NCBI RefSeq assembly: GCF_900475415.1
Contig: NZ_LS483388.1
Span: 420,001-484,000, forward strand
DNA: 64,000 nt
Direction: 5' to 3'
Source of the DNA: Streptococcus porcinus
GTDB lineage: Bacteria; Bacillota; Bacilli; Lactobacillales; Streptococcaceae
The notes beneath the pieces are model-generated. The model was not told the origin of the DNA, did no database searches, and worked only from the letters and a program-made list of their open reading frames with translations. The stretch's first letter is position 1, and each line of letters begins with the position of its first letter. A program made the position numbers and the translations under genes. Shown here piece by piece: positions 1 through 8,754 of this stretch.

Positions 1-315
1 TCAACTGATTTCATGTTTTAAGAGGATTGTTTCAAGACCATCATTATCAATAGCATAGACATACTTTGGTAGAAAAGGATCATAAGGATAGTCATAGTCA
101 AAAACGATTAGTAAGTTTTTCTTTTTATCATGGTATTCAATAGAAAGATTATTTTTGCTATTTTTTACTAACGCGAAAAGCAAGATACGATCTAAAGGGA
201 AGACCCCTTTTAAATTCTCATCAATGATGTGCCAGAATATATCAATAATTTCTGGTGGTATTGAGGTTGCTACACCAAAGCTTGCATATCGTTCTCGAGT
301 GTTTTGAAAAGCCAT
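1..315 (-). CDS. DUF960 family protein
   Basis: Small cytosolic protein of 104 residues, recognised as the streptococcal/lactobacillal DUF960 family by its opening (MAFQNTRERYASFGV) and the IIDENLKGVFPLD stretch. No signal peptide or membrane segment is visible. The reading frame extends upstream to a further ATG at 346-348, but the ATG at 313-315 is preferred because an AGAAAGGAAA ribosome binding site lies just upstream and family members start with MAF. The TGA stop is exactly at the window edge, so the gene is complete. Its biochemical function is unknown; only family membership is claimed. Confidence 0.8.
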   Translation of the reverse strand: MAFQNTRERYASFGVATSIPPEIIDIFWHIIDENLKGVFPLDRILLFALVKNSKNNLSIEYHDKKKNLLIVFDYDYPYDPFLPKYVYAIDNDGLETILLKHEIS

Positions 316-372
316 AGCTATTTCCTTTCTAAATGATAAGTAAAGCACTCCGATGGGAGTGCCTGACTTTTA

Positions 373-906
373 TTAACGATTCTTCAGTTCAAGATAACGT
401 TTGTACCAAATTTTGATATATGCTTTTGAGAAAGGTCCTTTTTCATGGTTAATCCAATCGACTAGGACTTTTACATTTTCTTTCAAAATGAAGTCAATAT
501 CAGGAGAATACTGCATTTTTTCTTTGTGAAGTTCATATTCATCCACATCTAATAATCTTTTCTCACCATCTGCAAATACTTTAACATCTAGGTCGTAGTC
601 AATATATTTTAATGCTTCACCATCTAAAATAAAAGGACTAGCCAAATTGCAATAATAAGAAATTCCATTATCTCTAATCATTGCAATGATGTTAAACCAG
701 TATTTCTTATGGAAGTAAATAATGGCTGGTTCTCTAGTGACCCAGCGCCGACCGTCACTTTCTGTGACTAGCGTGTGATCATTTACCCCAATCAAAGCAT
801 TTTCAGTTGTCTTTAGTACCATAGTGTCCCGCCAAGTGCGGTGCAAACTACCATCATGCTTATAACTTTGAATTGTAATAAAGTCGCCTTCCTTAGGTAA
901 TTTCAT
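373..906 (-). CDS. DUF402 family nucleoside tri-/diphosphatase
   Basis: 177 residues, the usual length for the DUF402/YgaC family (Ntdp in Staphylococcus), whose characterised members hydrolyse nucleoside tri- and diphosphates with divalent metal. Typical features are the N-terminal [19 protein letters not shown], a central barrel with the YYCNLASPF strand, acidic residues in [14 protein letters not shown] and [10 protein letters not shown] that would bind metal, and the C-terminal helical tail. A GGTAAGG element sits just before the ATG. It lies downstream of recX on the same strand, separated by a recX terminator. Activity is inferred from the family. Confidence 0.82.
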   Translation of the reverse strand: MKLPKEGDFITIQSYKHDGSLHRTWRDTMVLKTTENALIGVNDHTLVTESDGRRWVTREPAIIYFHKKYWFNIIAMIRDNGISYYCNLASPFILDGEALKYIDYDLDVKVFADGEKRLLDVDEYELHKEKMQYSPDIDFILKENVKVLVDWINHEKGPFSKAYIKIWYKRYLELKNR

Positions 907-949
907 GCCTTACCAACTTTCTACAATTAAACTTATCTGATATATTCTA

Positions 950-986
950 TCACAAAAAAAGAATAAAATCACTCATTTTGAGTGAC
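950..986 (-). terminator. recX terminator
   Basis: Read on the minus strand, the recX stop is followed by the stem TCACTC/GAGTGA with a short loop and then a T-rich run, a typical intrinsic terminator. Confidence 0.6.
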
Positions 987-1763
987 TTACAGGTATTCTC
1001 TTAAAGCTTGATTAATAGCATCAGAATCAAATCCTTTACGATAGAGTGCTTGAAAAAGTCTTTGTTGAAGTTCATAGCCGTCCCACTTTTTACTGAATTT
1101 GCGATACTGCTTTGTCAATTCTTTTGTTAATAGATGATTACTGAGCTCCTGAGCTTGTTCCAACTCGAGATCTCCTACAACGGCCCTCGCCAAATCATAG
1201 GAGAATCCCTTAGTAATAATGGATTGAATGATTTTATCTTTTAATGCTTTTTCGGGTAGTTTTCCTTGATATTTAGAAAGCAATTTTTTGACTAATTTTT
1301 CTACAAGAGGAGAATAATCATAATTAGTGAGGTACTGATCAATTAGTGATGGAGAGATCCCTTTTTGTAAAAGTTTTTGCTTTAGAACATGGGGGCCTTT
1401 ATCCCCAGATAATATATTTTGTCTGAGATAAGTCTCAATATACTGAGTATCGTTAATCCAGTTATTTTCTTCTAAATCCTTGATAATACGGTTGATTGTG
1501 ATTTTATCAATCTCATTTTTGTGAAGATAATCAATTACTTGCTTTTTAGTCCTAACTTGGAATGAAATGTAATAAAGGGCAAGATTTTTACCATGTGAAA
1601 ATTGAGCGAATACTTTTATCTCATTTAGTTGCTCGGGACTTATCTCCATATCCTTGGATAGCATAAATTTAACAATAGTGTCTTCAGTAATATATAGTTT
1701 TTCACTATAATCCAATTCAAGTAGATAGAGCCGTTTTTTCTTTTCAATTTTGCTTATTTTCAT
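987..1763 (-). CDS. recX: RecX recombination regulator
   Basis: 258-residue RecX, which binds RecA and modulates RecA filament formation during recombination and the SOS response. The three-helix tandem repeats are visible ([54 protein letters not shown]). An ATG at 1770-1772 is also in frame, but the family normally begins [13 protein letters not shown], giving a start at 1763. There is no clear SD. An extended -10 (TGTTATAAT) ends only 7 nt before this ATG, so the transcript may be nearly leaderless. Divergent from the rlmD-type gene, a common streptococcal arrangement. Confidence 0.88.
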   Translation of the reverse strand: MKISKIEKKKRLYLLELDYSEKLYITEDTIVKFMLSKDMEISPEQLNEIKVFAQFSHGKNLALYYISFQVRTKKQVIDYLHKNEIDKITINRIIKDLEENNWINDTQYIETYLRQNILSGDKGPHVLKQKLLQKGISPSLIDQYLTNYDYSPLVEKLVKKLLSKYQGKLPEKALKDKIIQSIITKGFSYDLARAVVGDLELEQAQELSNHLLTKELTKQYRKFSKKWDGYELQQRLFQALYRKGFDSDAINQALREYL

Positions 1764-1770
1764 ATTAATC

Positions 1771-1794
1771 ATTATAACAAATAAATGGTAAAAT
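1771..1794. promoter_or_regulatory. Overlapping divergent promoters recX / rlmD
   Basis: Minus strand: TGTTATAAT, with the TATAAT at 1776-1771, drives recX. Plus strand: TGGTAAAAT, with the TAAAAT at 1789-1794, drives rlmD. Both are extended -10 elements (TGn before the hexamer) and lie about 12 bp apart, so two polymerases would compete for one site. Confidence 0.6.
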
Positions 1795-1855
1795 AGTAGA
1801 AAAGGATTTTCACTAACATTTTAAGAATTTCTAAGCAGATGGGAAAAGAGGTTAT

Positions 1856-3211
1856 ATGCAGGGGATCAGAGAAAAACAAAAAATTAAACTAAAGATAAAG
1901 CGAATGGGGATTAACGGTGAAGGGATTGGTTTTTATAAAAGGACCTTGGTTTTTATACCAGGTGCCTTAAAGGGAGAAGAAGTTCTTTGCCAAGTCATCT
2001 CAGTTAATCAGCGTTTTCTCTATGCTAGGTTAGTAACAATTCTTAAAGCCTCTAAAGATCGAGTTCAACCTCCATGTCCTATTTATGAAGACTGCGGAGG
2101 CTGTCAAATTATGCACTTAGCCTACCCTAAGCAGTTGGACTTTAAAGATGATGTTATTCGTCAGAGCCTTAAAAAGTTTCAGCCTCAGGGATTTGAAAAC
2201 TTTACCATCAAGCATACTATTGGTATGGTTGAACCATGGCATTATCGGGCTAAATTGCAGTTTCAGACGAGATCGTTTGGGGGAAAGGTGCATGCCGGTT
2301 TATTTGCTGAAGGCAGTCATCGTTTGATTAGTATTGAAAATTGTTTAGTCCAAGATAGCACTACTCAAGCAATTATTAACGATATTGTCTGCCTGCTAGA
2401 GCGACATCGGATTCCTATTTATAACGAACGTCACATTGCCGGTTTACGTACAGTCATGATTCGAAAAGGTCAATCAAGTGGTCAAGTTCAACTTATTTTT
2501 GTAACAAGTAAAGAATTGCATATTGCTCCCTTAGTTAAAGAGTTAGTGGCTAACTTTGAGGAGATAAAGACAGTAGCTATTAATTATAATAGATCAAAAA
2601 CAAGTGGTCTTTATGGTGAACGGACAGAAATCATTTGGGGCAAAGAGACAATCAATGAAGATGTCTTAGACTATAGCTTTGCTTTATCACCAAGAGCATT
2701 TTATCAATTAAACCCTCAACAAACAGAGGTTCTCTATTCAGAAGTTGTTAAAGCTTTAGAAGTTTCTGAAAATGATCAAATAATAGATGCCTATTGTGGT
2801 GTTGGCACAATTGGCTTTGCTTTTGCCAAACATGTGAAAAGTATACGAGGGATGGATATTATTCCAGAAGCAATTGCTGATGCAAAAAAGAATGCTAAAG
2901 CAATGGGCTTTACTAATACTTACTACGAAACTGGTAAAGCAGAAGATCTGATTCCCAAGTGGTACCAGGAGGGCTATCGGGCCGATGCTATTATTGTTGA
3001 TCCGCCAAGAACAGGTTTAGATGAAAGATTATTAGAGACAGTAGTAAAGTATCAGCCTGAAAAAATGGTTTATGTCTCGTGTAATACCTCAACTTTAGCA
3101 CGTGACTTGGTTACTTTAGCCAAGTTTTACCAAGTAGAATATATCCAATCAGTAGATATGTTTCCTCACACGGCAAGGACTGAAGCAGTGGTTAAATTAC
3201 AAAAGAAATAA
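1856..3211 (+). CDS. rlmD: 23S rRNA (uracil-C5)-methyltransferase, RlmD/RlmCD type
   Basis: 451 residues. SAM-dependent methylation of a 23S rRNA uridine at C5; in Gram-positives one RlmCD-like enzyme may do U747 and U1939. N-terminal TRAM domain (about 1-60), a [4Fe-4S] cluster set by C74, C80, C83 and C163, then the methyltransferase domain with the SAM motif [14 protein letters not shown], the DPPRTGLD motif and the catalytic cysteine in [14 protein letters not shown] near residue 408. The C-terminal [13 protein letters not shown] is typical. The SD AAGAGG precedes the ATG. Followed by an intrinsic terminator. Exact target base not decidable from sequence. Confidence 0.93.
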   Translation: MQGIREKQKIKLKIKRMGINGEGIGFYKRTLVFIPGALKGEEVLCQVISVNQRFLYARLVTILKASKDRVQPPCPIYEDCGGCQIMHLAYPKQLDFKDDVIRQSLKKFQPQGFENFTIKHTIGMVEPWHYRAKLQFQTRSFGGKVHAGLFAEGSHRLISIENCLVQDSTTQAIINDIVCLLERHRIPIYNERHIAGLRTVMIRKGQSSGQVQLIFVTSKELHIAPLVKELVANFEEIKTVAINYNRSKTSGLYGERTEIIWGKETINEDVLDYSFALSPRAFYQLNPQQTEVLYSEVVKALEVSENDQIIDAYCGVGTIGFAFAKHVKSIRGMDIIPEAIADAKKNAKAMGFTNTYYETGKAEDLIPKWYQEGYRADAIIVDPPRTGLDERLLETVVKYQPEKMVYVSCNTSTLARDLVTLAKFYQVEYIQSVDMFPHTARTEAVVKLQKK

Positions 3212-3225
3212 ACAAGTCAGTCTAG

Positions 3226-3247
3226 GAGCACAATTGTGCTCTTTTTT
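3226..3247 (+). terminator. rlmD terminator
   Basis: Perfect palindrome GAGCACAATTGTGCTC followed by a run of T. Confidence 0.85.
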
Positions 3248-3490
3248 GATTTTTTTAAGAATAAATATTCTTTAATAGGAATAATCTATCGAGAAAATAT
3301 CAATATGCAAATAGTAAAATAATTATAAAACAGGATTCAAATAAATATTTATTAATAATATATGGATATTAACCAATAAATATCCATAAATAAGAAGAAT
3401 AAAAATTATTATAAATAACGGGATAGATTTAGTTTGTTCAGTATTAACATAAAATGATAATAGTATCACTCTTTAGAATAGTTAAAAGAT

Positions 3491-3529
3491 ATGGAAGCGT
3501 TTGCAAAAAATCGTTCAAAATGATAAAAT
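3491..3529 (+). promoter_or_regulatory. Promoter of the anchored carboxypeptidase with overlapping cre site
   Basis: ATGGAAGCGTTTGCA (3491-3505) fits the catabolite-responsive element consensus WTGNAANCGNWNNCW at every fixed position. Its right end overlaps a -35 box TTGCAA (3501-3506), which is 17 bp from TAAAAT (3524-3529) preceded by TG. CcpA bound here would occlude the polymerase, so repression in rich sugar is expected. The rest of the 367-bp gap 3212-3578 is AT-rich with nothing else recognised. Confidence 0.75.
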
Positions 3530-3578
3530 GATGGCGAAATAAGAAAAATGAGTAATTATTCTAATTTAGGAGGCCTAT

Positions 3579-6500
3579 ATGACTAAAATCAATTCTAGTC
3601 ATTCAACTTATGCTGATAGAGTTATCAAAGGTTTGTCAGCATCATGCTTAATACTTTGTAGTCTTGCCTTAGCTCAACAAGCCAAAGCAGATGTTGTTTC
3701 TTTGAAGGAGCCCCTTGTCCCAACAAGTAGTCAAACTGCTCCTGCAAGCACTGCCACAGATGCATCTTTGACGGAAAATACGACAGTAGGAACAGAGATA
3801 GCAGTCCCGACACCCTCGGCAGCTATAGGGGATGAGGCTTCAATAAATCCTGAGGTCAACACAGAATCAGTAGCAACAGAAGCTAGTGTTAACGAGACAA
3901 CTGCTCTTTCAGTTAGTTCTCAAGCCACTCCGAGCGCAACGACACAAGTTGAAAAGCCTCAAACTATCTATATGGATAAGTCTAATCAGGTTGATGTAAC
4001 TGTGGCAACGGAGAGTCCTGTGACTTGGACAATTCCAAATTTGCCTGCTAATGCCTATGATATCAAAACAGGTCAGTTTTCTGGGCAACCAACAGTGACG
4101 GTAGAAAGTATAGCGACAACAGGTGGTACCACCTACCAAATTAAAATTGATCCACTTTTTGGGTCAGATCTAAGCCTGCGTTGGCCTAATAATATTCGTC
4201 GGACTTATCGTGACTATATGGGAACTTATAGCCTTCAAGGTATTAGTCAAGATGGCTTAACAATTATTACAAAAGAGCTGATCTTACGACCTTATGAAAG
4301 TTACCAAACTCATGAAGAGTTACTTAATACCTTAAAAGATGTTCAAGTAAATCATGCGGCGGATCGTCTTGTAGAAGTAGAAACTATTGGTAAAAGTGCT
4401 CTTGGTAATGATATCAAAATGGGTATTGTGGCAAAAGATCAAGCTACTCTTGATAAATATCTTAACCGCACAACACCAATGATGCTAATGCAGCCTGACC
4501 AAGCCTTAAAACTATTAGCTCAAGGAAAGTTTGATTACCAATTGCCTATTCTTATCAATAATACGCATGCGGATGAGCAACCAGGTATTGATATTGTCAG
4601 GGGACTTTTTGAAGCTTTTGCAAGACAAACAAGTATCGATTATCAAACCGTTGATGCTGATAAAAATCCCATATCGGTTAAAATTGATATTCCGGCTCTA
4701 TTAGAAAAAGTTATCTTATTATTTGATTTTACGGAAAATCCAGATGGAGACATTGCTAATACACGTGCTCTCAATAATGGTTTAGACCCTAACCGAGACA
4801 CCGGTTATCAGACAAATCCTGAAACACGTGCCATTGTTGAACAAATCAATAAATGGAACCCTATTGCAATTTTCGATGTGCATGGCTTTGTTAAGGAGTT
4901 TTTAATAGAACCATGTACACCACCACATGATCCCAACTTTGAATATGATTTATTTGATCATAGCTTAGTTGAGGGAGCGCGCGCCATGGGAAATGCGGGT
5001 ATTACAAACTCGAATTATGATAGTTACATTATCCCAAAATTTGATTACGGTTCCGGCTGGGATGATTCATTCTCAGGATATACAGCAGTATATGGTCTCT
5101 ATCATGGTATTTTAGGCCATACTATAGAAATTCCTGAAACTAATGAAGAGTCTTATAAAGCAGGATACTATGCTGTTTTGGCAGGTATTAATTATGATTT
5201 GCAAAATAGTGACCAGCTGATGAAGAATCGTTTAGCATTTTACTCACGTGGTATTCATAAAGCAGAGGTGGCTGCCGCTAACGATGAATTGGTTACAGTT
5301 GATGGGTCCGTTAAGGGGAGAATTAAAGATGGGCATACTAACTTTTTCCCAGATTACTATGTTATCTCAATGGAGCTCTCAACAGAAAGTGATACTGATC
5401 AAGCCTTTAAAATGATTGACTACTTCCGTCGTAATGGAGTCGTCTTGAGTCAATTGACTCAAGATGTAGCTGGTTATCATAAGGGTGATTTAGTGATTGA
5501 TATGGCGCAAGCTAAAAGGGGCTATGCTAACCATGTTATGTATAAAGGTGCAAACGAGTCCGAATGGCCAGCAATGTATGCTGAACTTGTTATGAATTTC
5601 CCAGCGATGCGCGGTTTTAAAGCGGATGCTATTTACCAGTCAGGGTTATTTGCTGGTAAAATTGGTCATGTTACTTTAACAAGTGCTCCTAGGACAGCTC
5701 CAACTGATAAAGAGTATTACATTGTTTCTAATAATTCATTAGCAGCTGTCCAGGCCGTTAATGCAGCTTTAAAAGCTGGTAACAAGGTTTATCTAACTAA
5801 TGACGGTTACGTCATGGATAAATTAACCTATGAAAGTGTTGTTGCAACCTATCCGTTATATGCTAAACCAACCTGCTTGAAACCAATTGGTCAAAGTCTA
5901 AAAGCATTAAGCGTCTATGCACCCGGTAATCCAAACGCTTCCTTAGGTTTCACATCACCTTCAGAAGTCAGCTTGGCTTTAAGACAGATGGGATTCAATG
6001 TTGTTAACTCGGCAGACCAAGCAGATGTTATTATTCTAGATAATGATCAATTTGATGCTAGTCTTCTAGGGAAGAAACCAATCATCGTCCTTGGTGGAGT
6101 GGCGATGGCTAAGCTGGAAAGTCTGGGAGTCTTACCTGGATTTGATGCAGCTATGACTAATGAAAAGGATGGAGGAAGTTATGAAGGTTTAATGAAGATT
6201 AACCTTGATGCAAATAGCCCTTATACAAGTGGTTATGGGGCACAGTCACTTTATTATGCTAATTCTGGTTCTTGGATTCAAGGAGTTCCTGTTGGCTTTA
6301 TAAGCTTAGCTAAGATTTCACCAAGTGATTTCTATGTCTCAGGTTGGTGGCCACAACACGAAGGCTTGGCAAATAAAACGGTAGCTGTGAGTGGTATATT
6401 CCAAGGGCAACCAATGTTTATCTTTGCTGGTAATCCTGTTAATAAGACTCATACAATCAATTTTTATCGTTGGGTAAGTAATGCCATTTTTGGGACAAAC

Positions 6501-6776
6501 CTAACAGCCTTTGTTGAAGGTGAATGTCATAGACCAGCTACAGATAATAATACGGTAGTACCAGTTTACCATCAAGATTCCAGATTCCTTGTTTACCAAG
6601 GGGAACAGGTGACTTCAGAAGTAGACACTATGGCAGCGAAAGCTACTACAAGAACATTACCAAGCTTAGCTGATGGAACTAGTAGTAAGAAAGAAAGTCA
6701 GCTCTTTTGGATTACTGGTTTGCTAGTAGCCAGCGGAGGGCTGTTTGCAGCAGTTAAACGTCGCAAAGACGAATAA
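3579..6776 (+). CDS. Sortase-anchored M14-family zinc carboxypeptidase
   Basis: 1065-residue secreted, wall-attached metallopeptidase-like protein. Signal peptide about 1-38 (ending AQQAKAD), a Thr/Ser/Glu-rich spacer (about 40-130), then an M14 catalytic domain: zinc ligands H330 and E333 in NNTHADEQPG, third ligand H435 in DVHGF, and probable general base E517 in HTIEIPE. A C-terminal half of unknown fold follows. The anchor is LPSLAD (1027-1032) rather than LPxTG, followed by a hydrophobic segment and the tail KRRKDE. I associate LPxxxD anchors with S. uberis. A strong SD AGGAGG precedes the ATG. A host or bacterial peptide substrate is not evident. Confidence 0.88.
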   Translation: MTKINSSHSTYADRVIKGLSASCLILCSLALAQQAKADVVSLKEPLVPTSSQTAPASTATDASLTENTTVGTEIAVPTPSAAIGDEASINPEVNTESVATEASVNETTALSVSSQATPSATTQVEKPQTIYMDKSNQVDVTVATESPVTWTIPNLPANAYDIKTGQFSGQPTVTVESIATTGGTTYQIKIDPLFGSDLSLRWPNNIRRTYRDYMGTYSLQGISQDGLTIITKELILRPYESYQTHEELLNTLKDVQVNHAADRLVEVETIGKSALGNDIKMGIVAKDQATLDKYLNRTTPMMLMQPDQALKLLAQGKFDYQLPILINNTHADEQPGIDIVRGLFEAFARQTSIDYQTVDADKNPISVKIDIPALLEKVILLFDFTENPDGDIANTRALNNGLDPNRDTGYQTNPETRAIVEQINKWNPIAIFDVHGFVKEFLIEPCTPPHDPNFEYDLFDHSLVEGARAMGNAGITNSNYDSYIIPKFDYGSGWDDSFSGYTAVYGLYHGILGHTIEIPETNEESYKAGYYAVLAGINYDLQNSDQLMKNRLAFYSRGIHKAEVAAANDELVTVDGSVKGRIKDGHTNFFPDYYVISMELSTESDTDQAFKMIDYFRRNGVVLSQLTQDVAGYHKGDLVIDMAQAKRGYANHVMYKGANESEWPAMYAELVMNFPAMRGFKADAIYQSGLFAGKIGHVTLTSAPRTAPTDKEYYIVSNNSLAAVQAVNAALKAGNKVYLTNDGYVMDKLTYESVVATYPLYAKPTCLKPIGQSLKALSVYAPGNPNASLGFTSPSEVSLALRQMGFNVVNSADQADVIILDNDQFDASLLGKKPIIVLGGVAMAKLESLGVLPGFDAAMTNEKDGGSYEGLMKINLDANSPYTSGYGAQSLYYANSGSWIQGVPVGFISLAKISPSDFYVSGWWPQHEGLANKTVAVSGIFQGQPMFIFAGNPVNKTHTINFYRWVSNAIFGTNLTAFVEGECHRPATDNNTVVPVYHQDSRFLVYQGEQVTSEVDTMAAKATTRTLPSLADGTSSKKESQLFWITGLLVASGGLFAAVKRRKDE

Positions 6777-6821
6777 TAAGCCCTTATTTAAAGTAGGAAA
6801 GAAAGACAATAAGTAAACGAT

Positions 6822-6860
6822 AAAACAAAGCCTATCTCTAAGCAGATAGGCTTTGTTTTT
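6822..6860. terminator. Bidirectional terminator between convergent genes
   Basis: The 15-bp stem AAACAAAGCCTATCT / AGATAGGCTTTGTTT, with T runs on both strands, lies between the carboxypeptidase and the convergent RofA-like gene. Confidence 0.88.
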
Positions 6861-6880
6861 TATACGACTCTAAAATATAT

Positions 6881-8395
6881 CTAAGTCTCAGCTAACTGAA
6901 TCTGCTGTTTCAAAAAATTAGAAAATTGCTCTGCTTTTAACTTAGCAATAGTATCTTGTAACTGTCTGGTATTGGCTTCAAGATTATTATGTGAAAAGTC
7001 CAGGATTGGAATTCCAGAAATGATTTCTTGTTCAATAAAAGGAATAAGCTGATGGCTGGTCACAATTAAATGAGGGTTAATATCAGCAATCTGATAAATA
7101 TCATCTGTTAAAAGATAATAAGAGTGGAAACAAACATAATCTGAGGAAAAACGGTTGGCGATAAAATCAGTGAGGGTCATAGAACTAGTAAAATCAGTAG
7201 ATAAAAAAACGAGTTGTAGAGGAGATTGGTAACTCTTCAAAAAAAGTTCCAAATGATTACAAAAGAGATTTAGGTGACGTGTGTTGACCTGCACTGCTTG
7301 TTTAATATCTTTTTTCCATTTTTTGACAATCTTAAAAATAGCTTCTTTAAGTAAACTATTTTCCGAGCAATAATTTGAAAGAAAATAATTTTTTTCAGGA
7401 ATAAATGGTTCTAATTGATAGATGTGATCTTTAGCGAAGGCTAATACAATTCTTAAAAATTCTTTTTCTTTATTTTGGGGAACATTAAATAGTTTTTTTA
7501 AAGGATTCAGCAGTAACTGGAAATTATCATTCTGTTCAAAAATGGAAATATAAAAATCAACTTCTTCCTTAGTCCATTCTTGACTGGCAAAAGAATTGTT
7601 AGCAAGGATATAGATCAGGAAAAGGTAATCAACATCAGAAGTGCTAAAAGAAAGGTGCATCTCTTTTTCAATAGTGGCAGTAACAGTTTCCGATATCTTT
7701 TGATAAATAAAGATTTGTTTTAGCTCAGTGAAAATATCTGATTGAGGGAGACATACTTGATAATCAAATCGTTTCCAAGATAAGGCTAGTAAAGTATTGT
7801 AAAATTGGAAGGAATGTTCAAGTAAGTTTGAAAATTTTAAGCTAGAAGCACTGTTAGTAATGAATTGGTTGATAAGGTAAAAATCTTCTTGTGTAAATTT
7901 ATAAATGATGATGCCAAATTTAGATTGTAGAAGAGCAATCAGGAAACGAATCCGATATTCATCACCTCCAATGAGGTTTTTGTTTAAGGTTAAACCTATT
8001 TCCTTTAAAAAGGGCCGTATGGCTTCTCGCATACGATAAGCAGAGGCATTTGAAATGAAAGAGCGTTCAGCAAAATAAGTTAAGGGTTTTTGATTGTCTT
8101 TATTCAAAAGTAAAAAACGTAAGAGTTGTAAGATGTTAGATTGAGCGTAGAGATCAAAAAGATAGTGATCCTTTAATTCCTCATTATAAGTAGTGGTAAC
8201 AGCTTGGGGAGTAACCTCAATCTTAAGATTTTGGGGGAATTGGTCATTTAACTCTTGACAATACTGTTTGATGAGATTGTAAGACAATTTAGTTTTAGTC
8301 AGAAGGTCTGGTACTAAAAATTCCTTCTTATCTAAAAACATAGTTAGGAGTGTTTTTTTATCTATAATCGGTTTTTCTAAATAATGTTCTAGCAA
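6881..8395 (-). CDS. RofA-like (RALP, Nra/RofA) stand-alone transcriptional regulator
   Basis: 504 residues, the length of RofA/Nra proteins, which control adhesin and pilus (FCT) loci in streptococci. N-terminal Mga-type helix-turn-helix region with the family signature SNASAYRMREAI (about 114-125), GGDEYRIRFLIALLQSKFG, and the central LALSWKRFDY and YILANNSFASQEWT, all close to RofA. The C-terminal half has the PRD/EIIB-like fold of the family. It is divergent from the gene for a repeat-containing adhesin across 359 bp, like rofA with prtF1/sfbI, so that gene is the likely target. Activator or repressor cannot be told from sequence. Confidence 0.88.
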   Translation of the reverse strand: MLEHYLEKPIIDKKTLLTMFLDKKEFLVPDLLTKTKLSYNLIKQYCQELNDQFPQNLKIEVTPQAVTTTYNEELKDHYLFDLYAQSNILQLLRFLLLNKDNQKPLTYFAERSFISNASAYRMREAIRPFLKEIGLTLNKNLIGGDEYRIRFLIALLQSKFGIIIYKFTQEDFYLINQFITNSASSLKFSNLLEHSFQFYNTLLALSWKRFDYQVCLPQSDIFTELKQIFIYQKISETVTATIEKEMHLSFSTSDVDYLFLIYILANNSFASQEWTKEEVDFYISIFEQNDNFQLLLNPLKKLFNVPQNKEKEFLRIVLAFAKDHIYQLEPFIPEKNYFLSNYCSENSLLKEAIFKIVKKWKKDIKQAVQVNTRHLNLFCNHLELFLKSYQSPLQLVFLSTDFTSSMTLTDFIANRFSSDYVCFHSYYLLTDDIYQIADINPHLIVTSHQLIPFIEQEIISGIPILDFSHNNLEANTRQLQDTIAKLKAEQFSNFLKQQIQLAET

Positions 8396-8754
8396 ATGAT
8401 TCCCTCACATATTATCAACAGCAAAAAGTACCTAGGTTTTTAAATAAGGCCATTATAAATCATTCACTGTGAGAAATCAACTATTCGCTATAGGAAAGGG
8501 AGTAAGCGTTTTTTTCTCATTTAACCAATTAGGAATACTTTTTTTTGAGAAAAAAATAAGGAAAAGTTACTAGAAAAATGAAGAAAGACTTGTTATGATT
8601 ATAGACATTGTCAGTCATAAATCACTAACTATTAAGAAATACTAAATGATATATTTTTGGGGAAAAATATAGTCTTCTTTTACTTGTAAAAGCTCCTTAG
8701 TTTTCTAAAAAAGTAGTAACACTTAAGACAATGTAATGAGAGAGAGAGAAAACT
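8396..8754 (+). promoter_or_regulatory. Divergent control region regulator / adhesin
   Basis: A candidate adhesin promoter is TAGAAA (8571-8576), 17 bp, TATGAT (8594-8599) with an upstream TG. It would give a leader of about 150 nt. An inverted repeat TTTTTTTCTCA (8509-8519) / TGAGAAAAAAA (8546-8556) lies upstream and is a possible regulator site. The adhesin SD is the purine run GAGAGAGAGAAAA before 8755. The long untranslated leader leaves room for post-transcriptional control. Confidence 0.45.
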
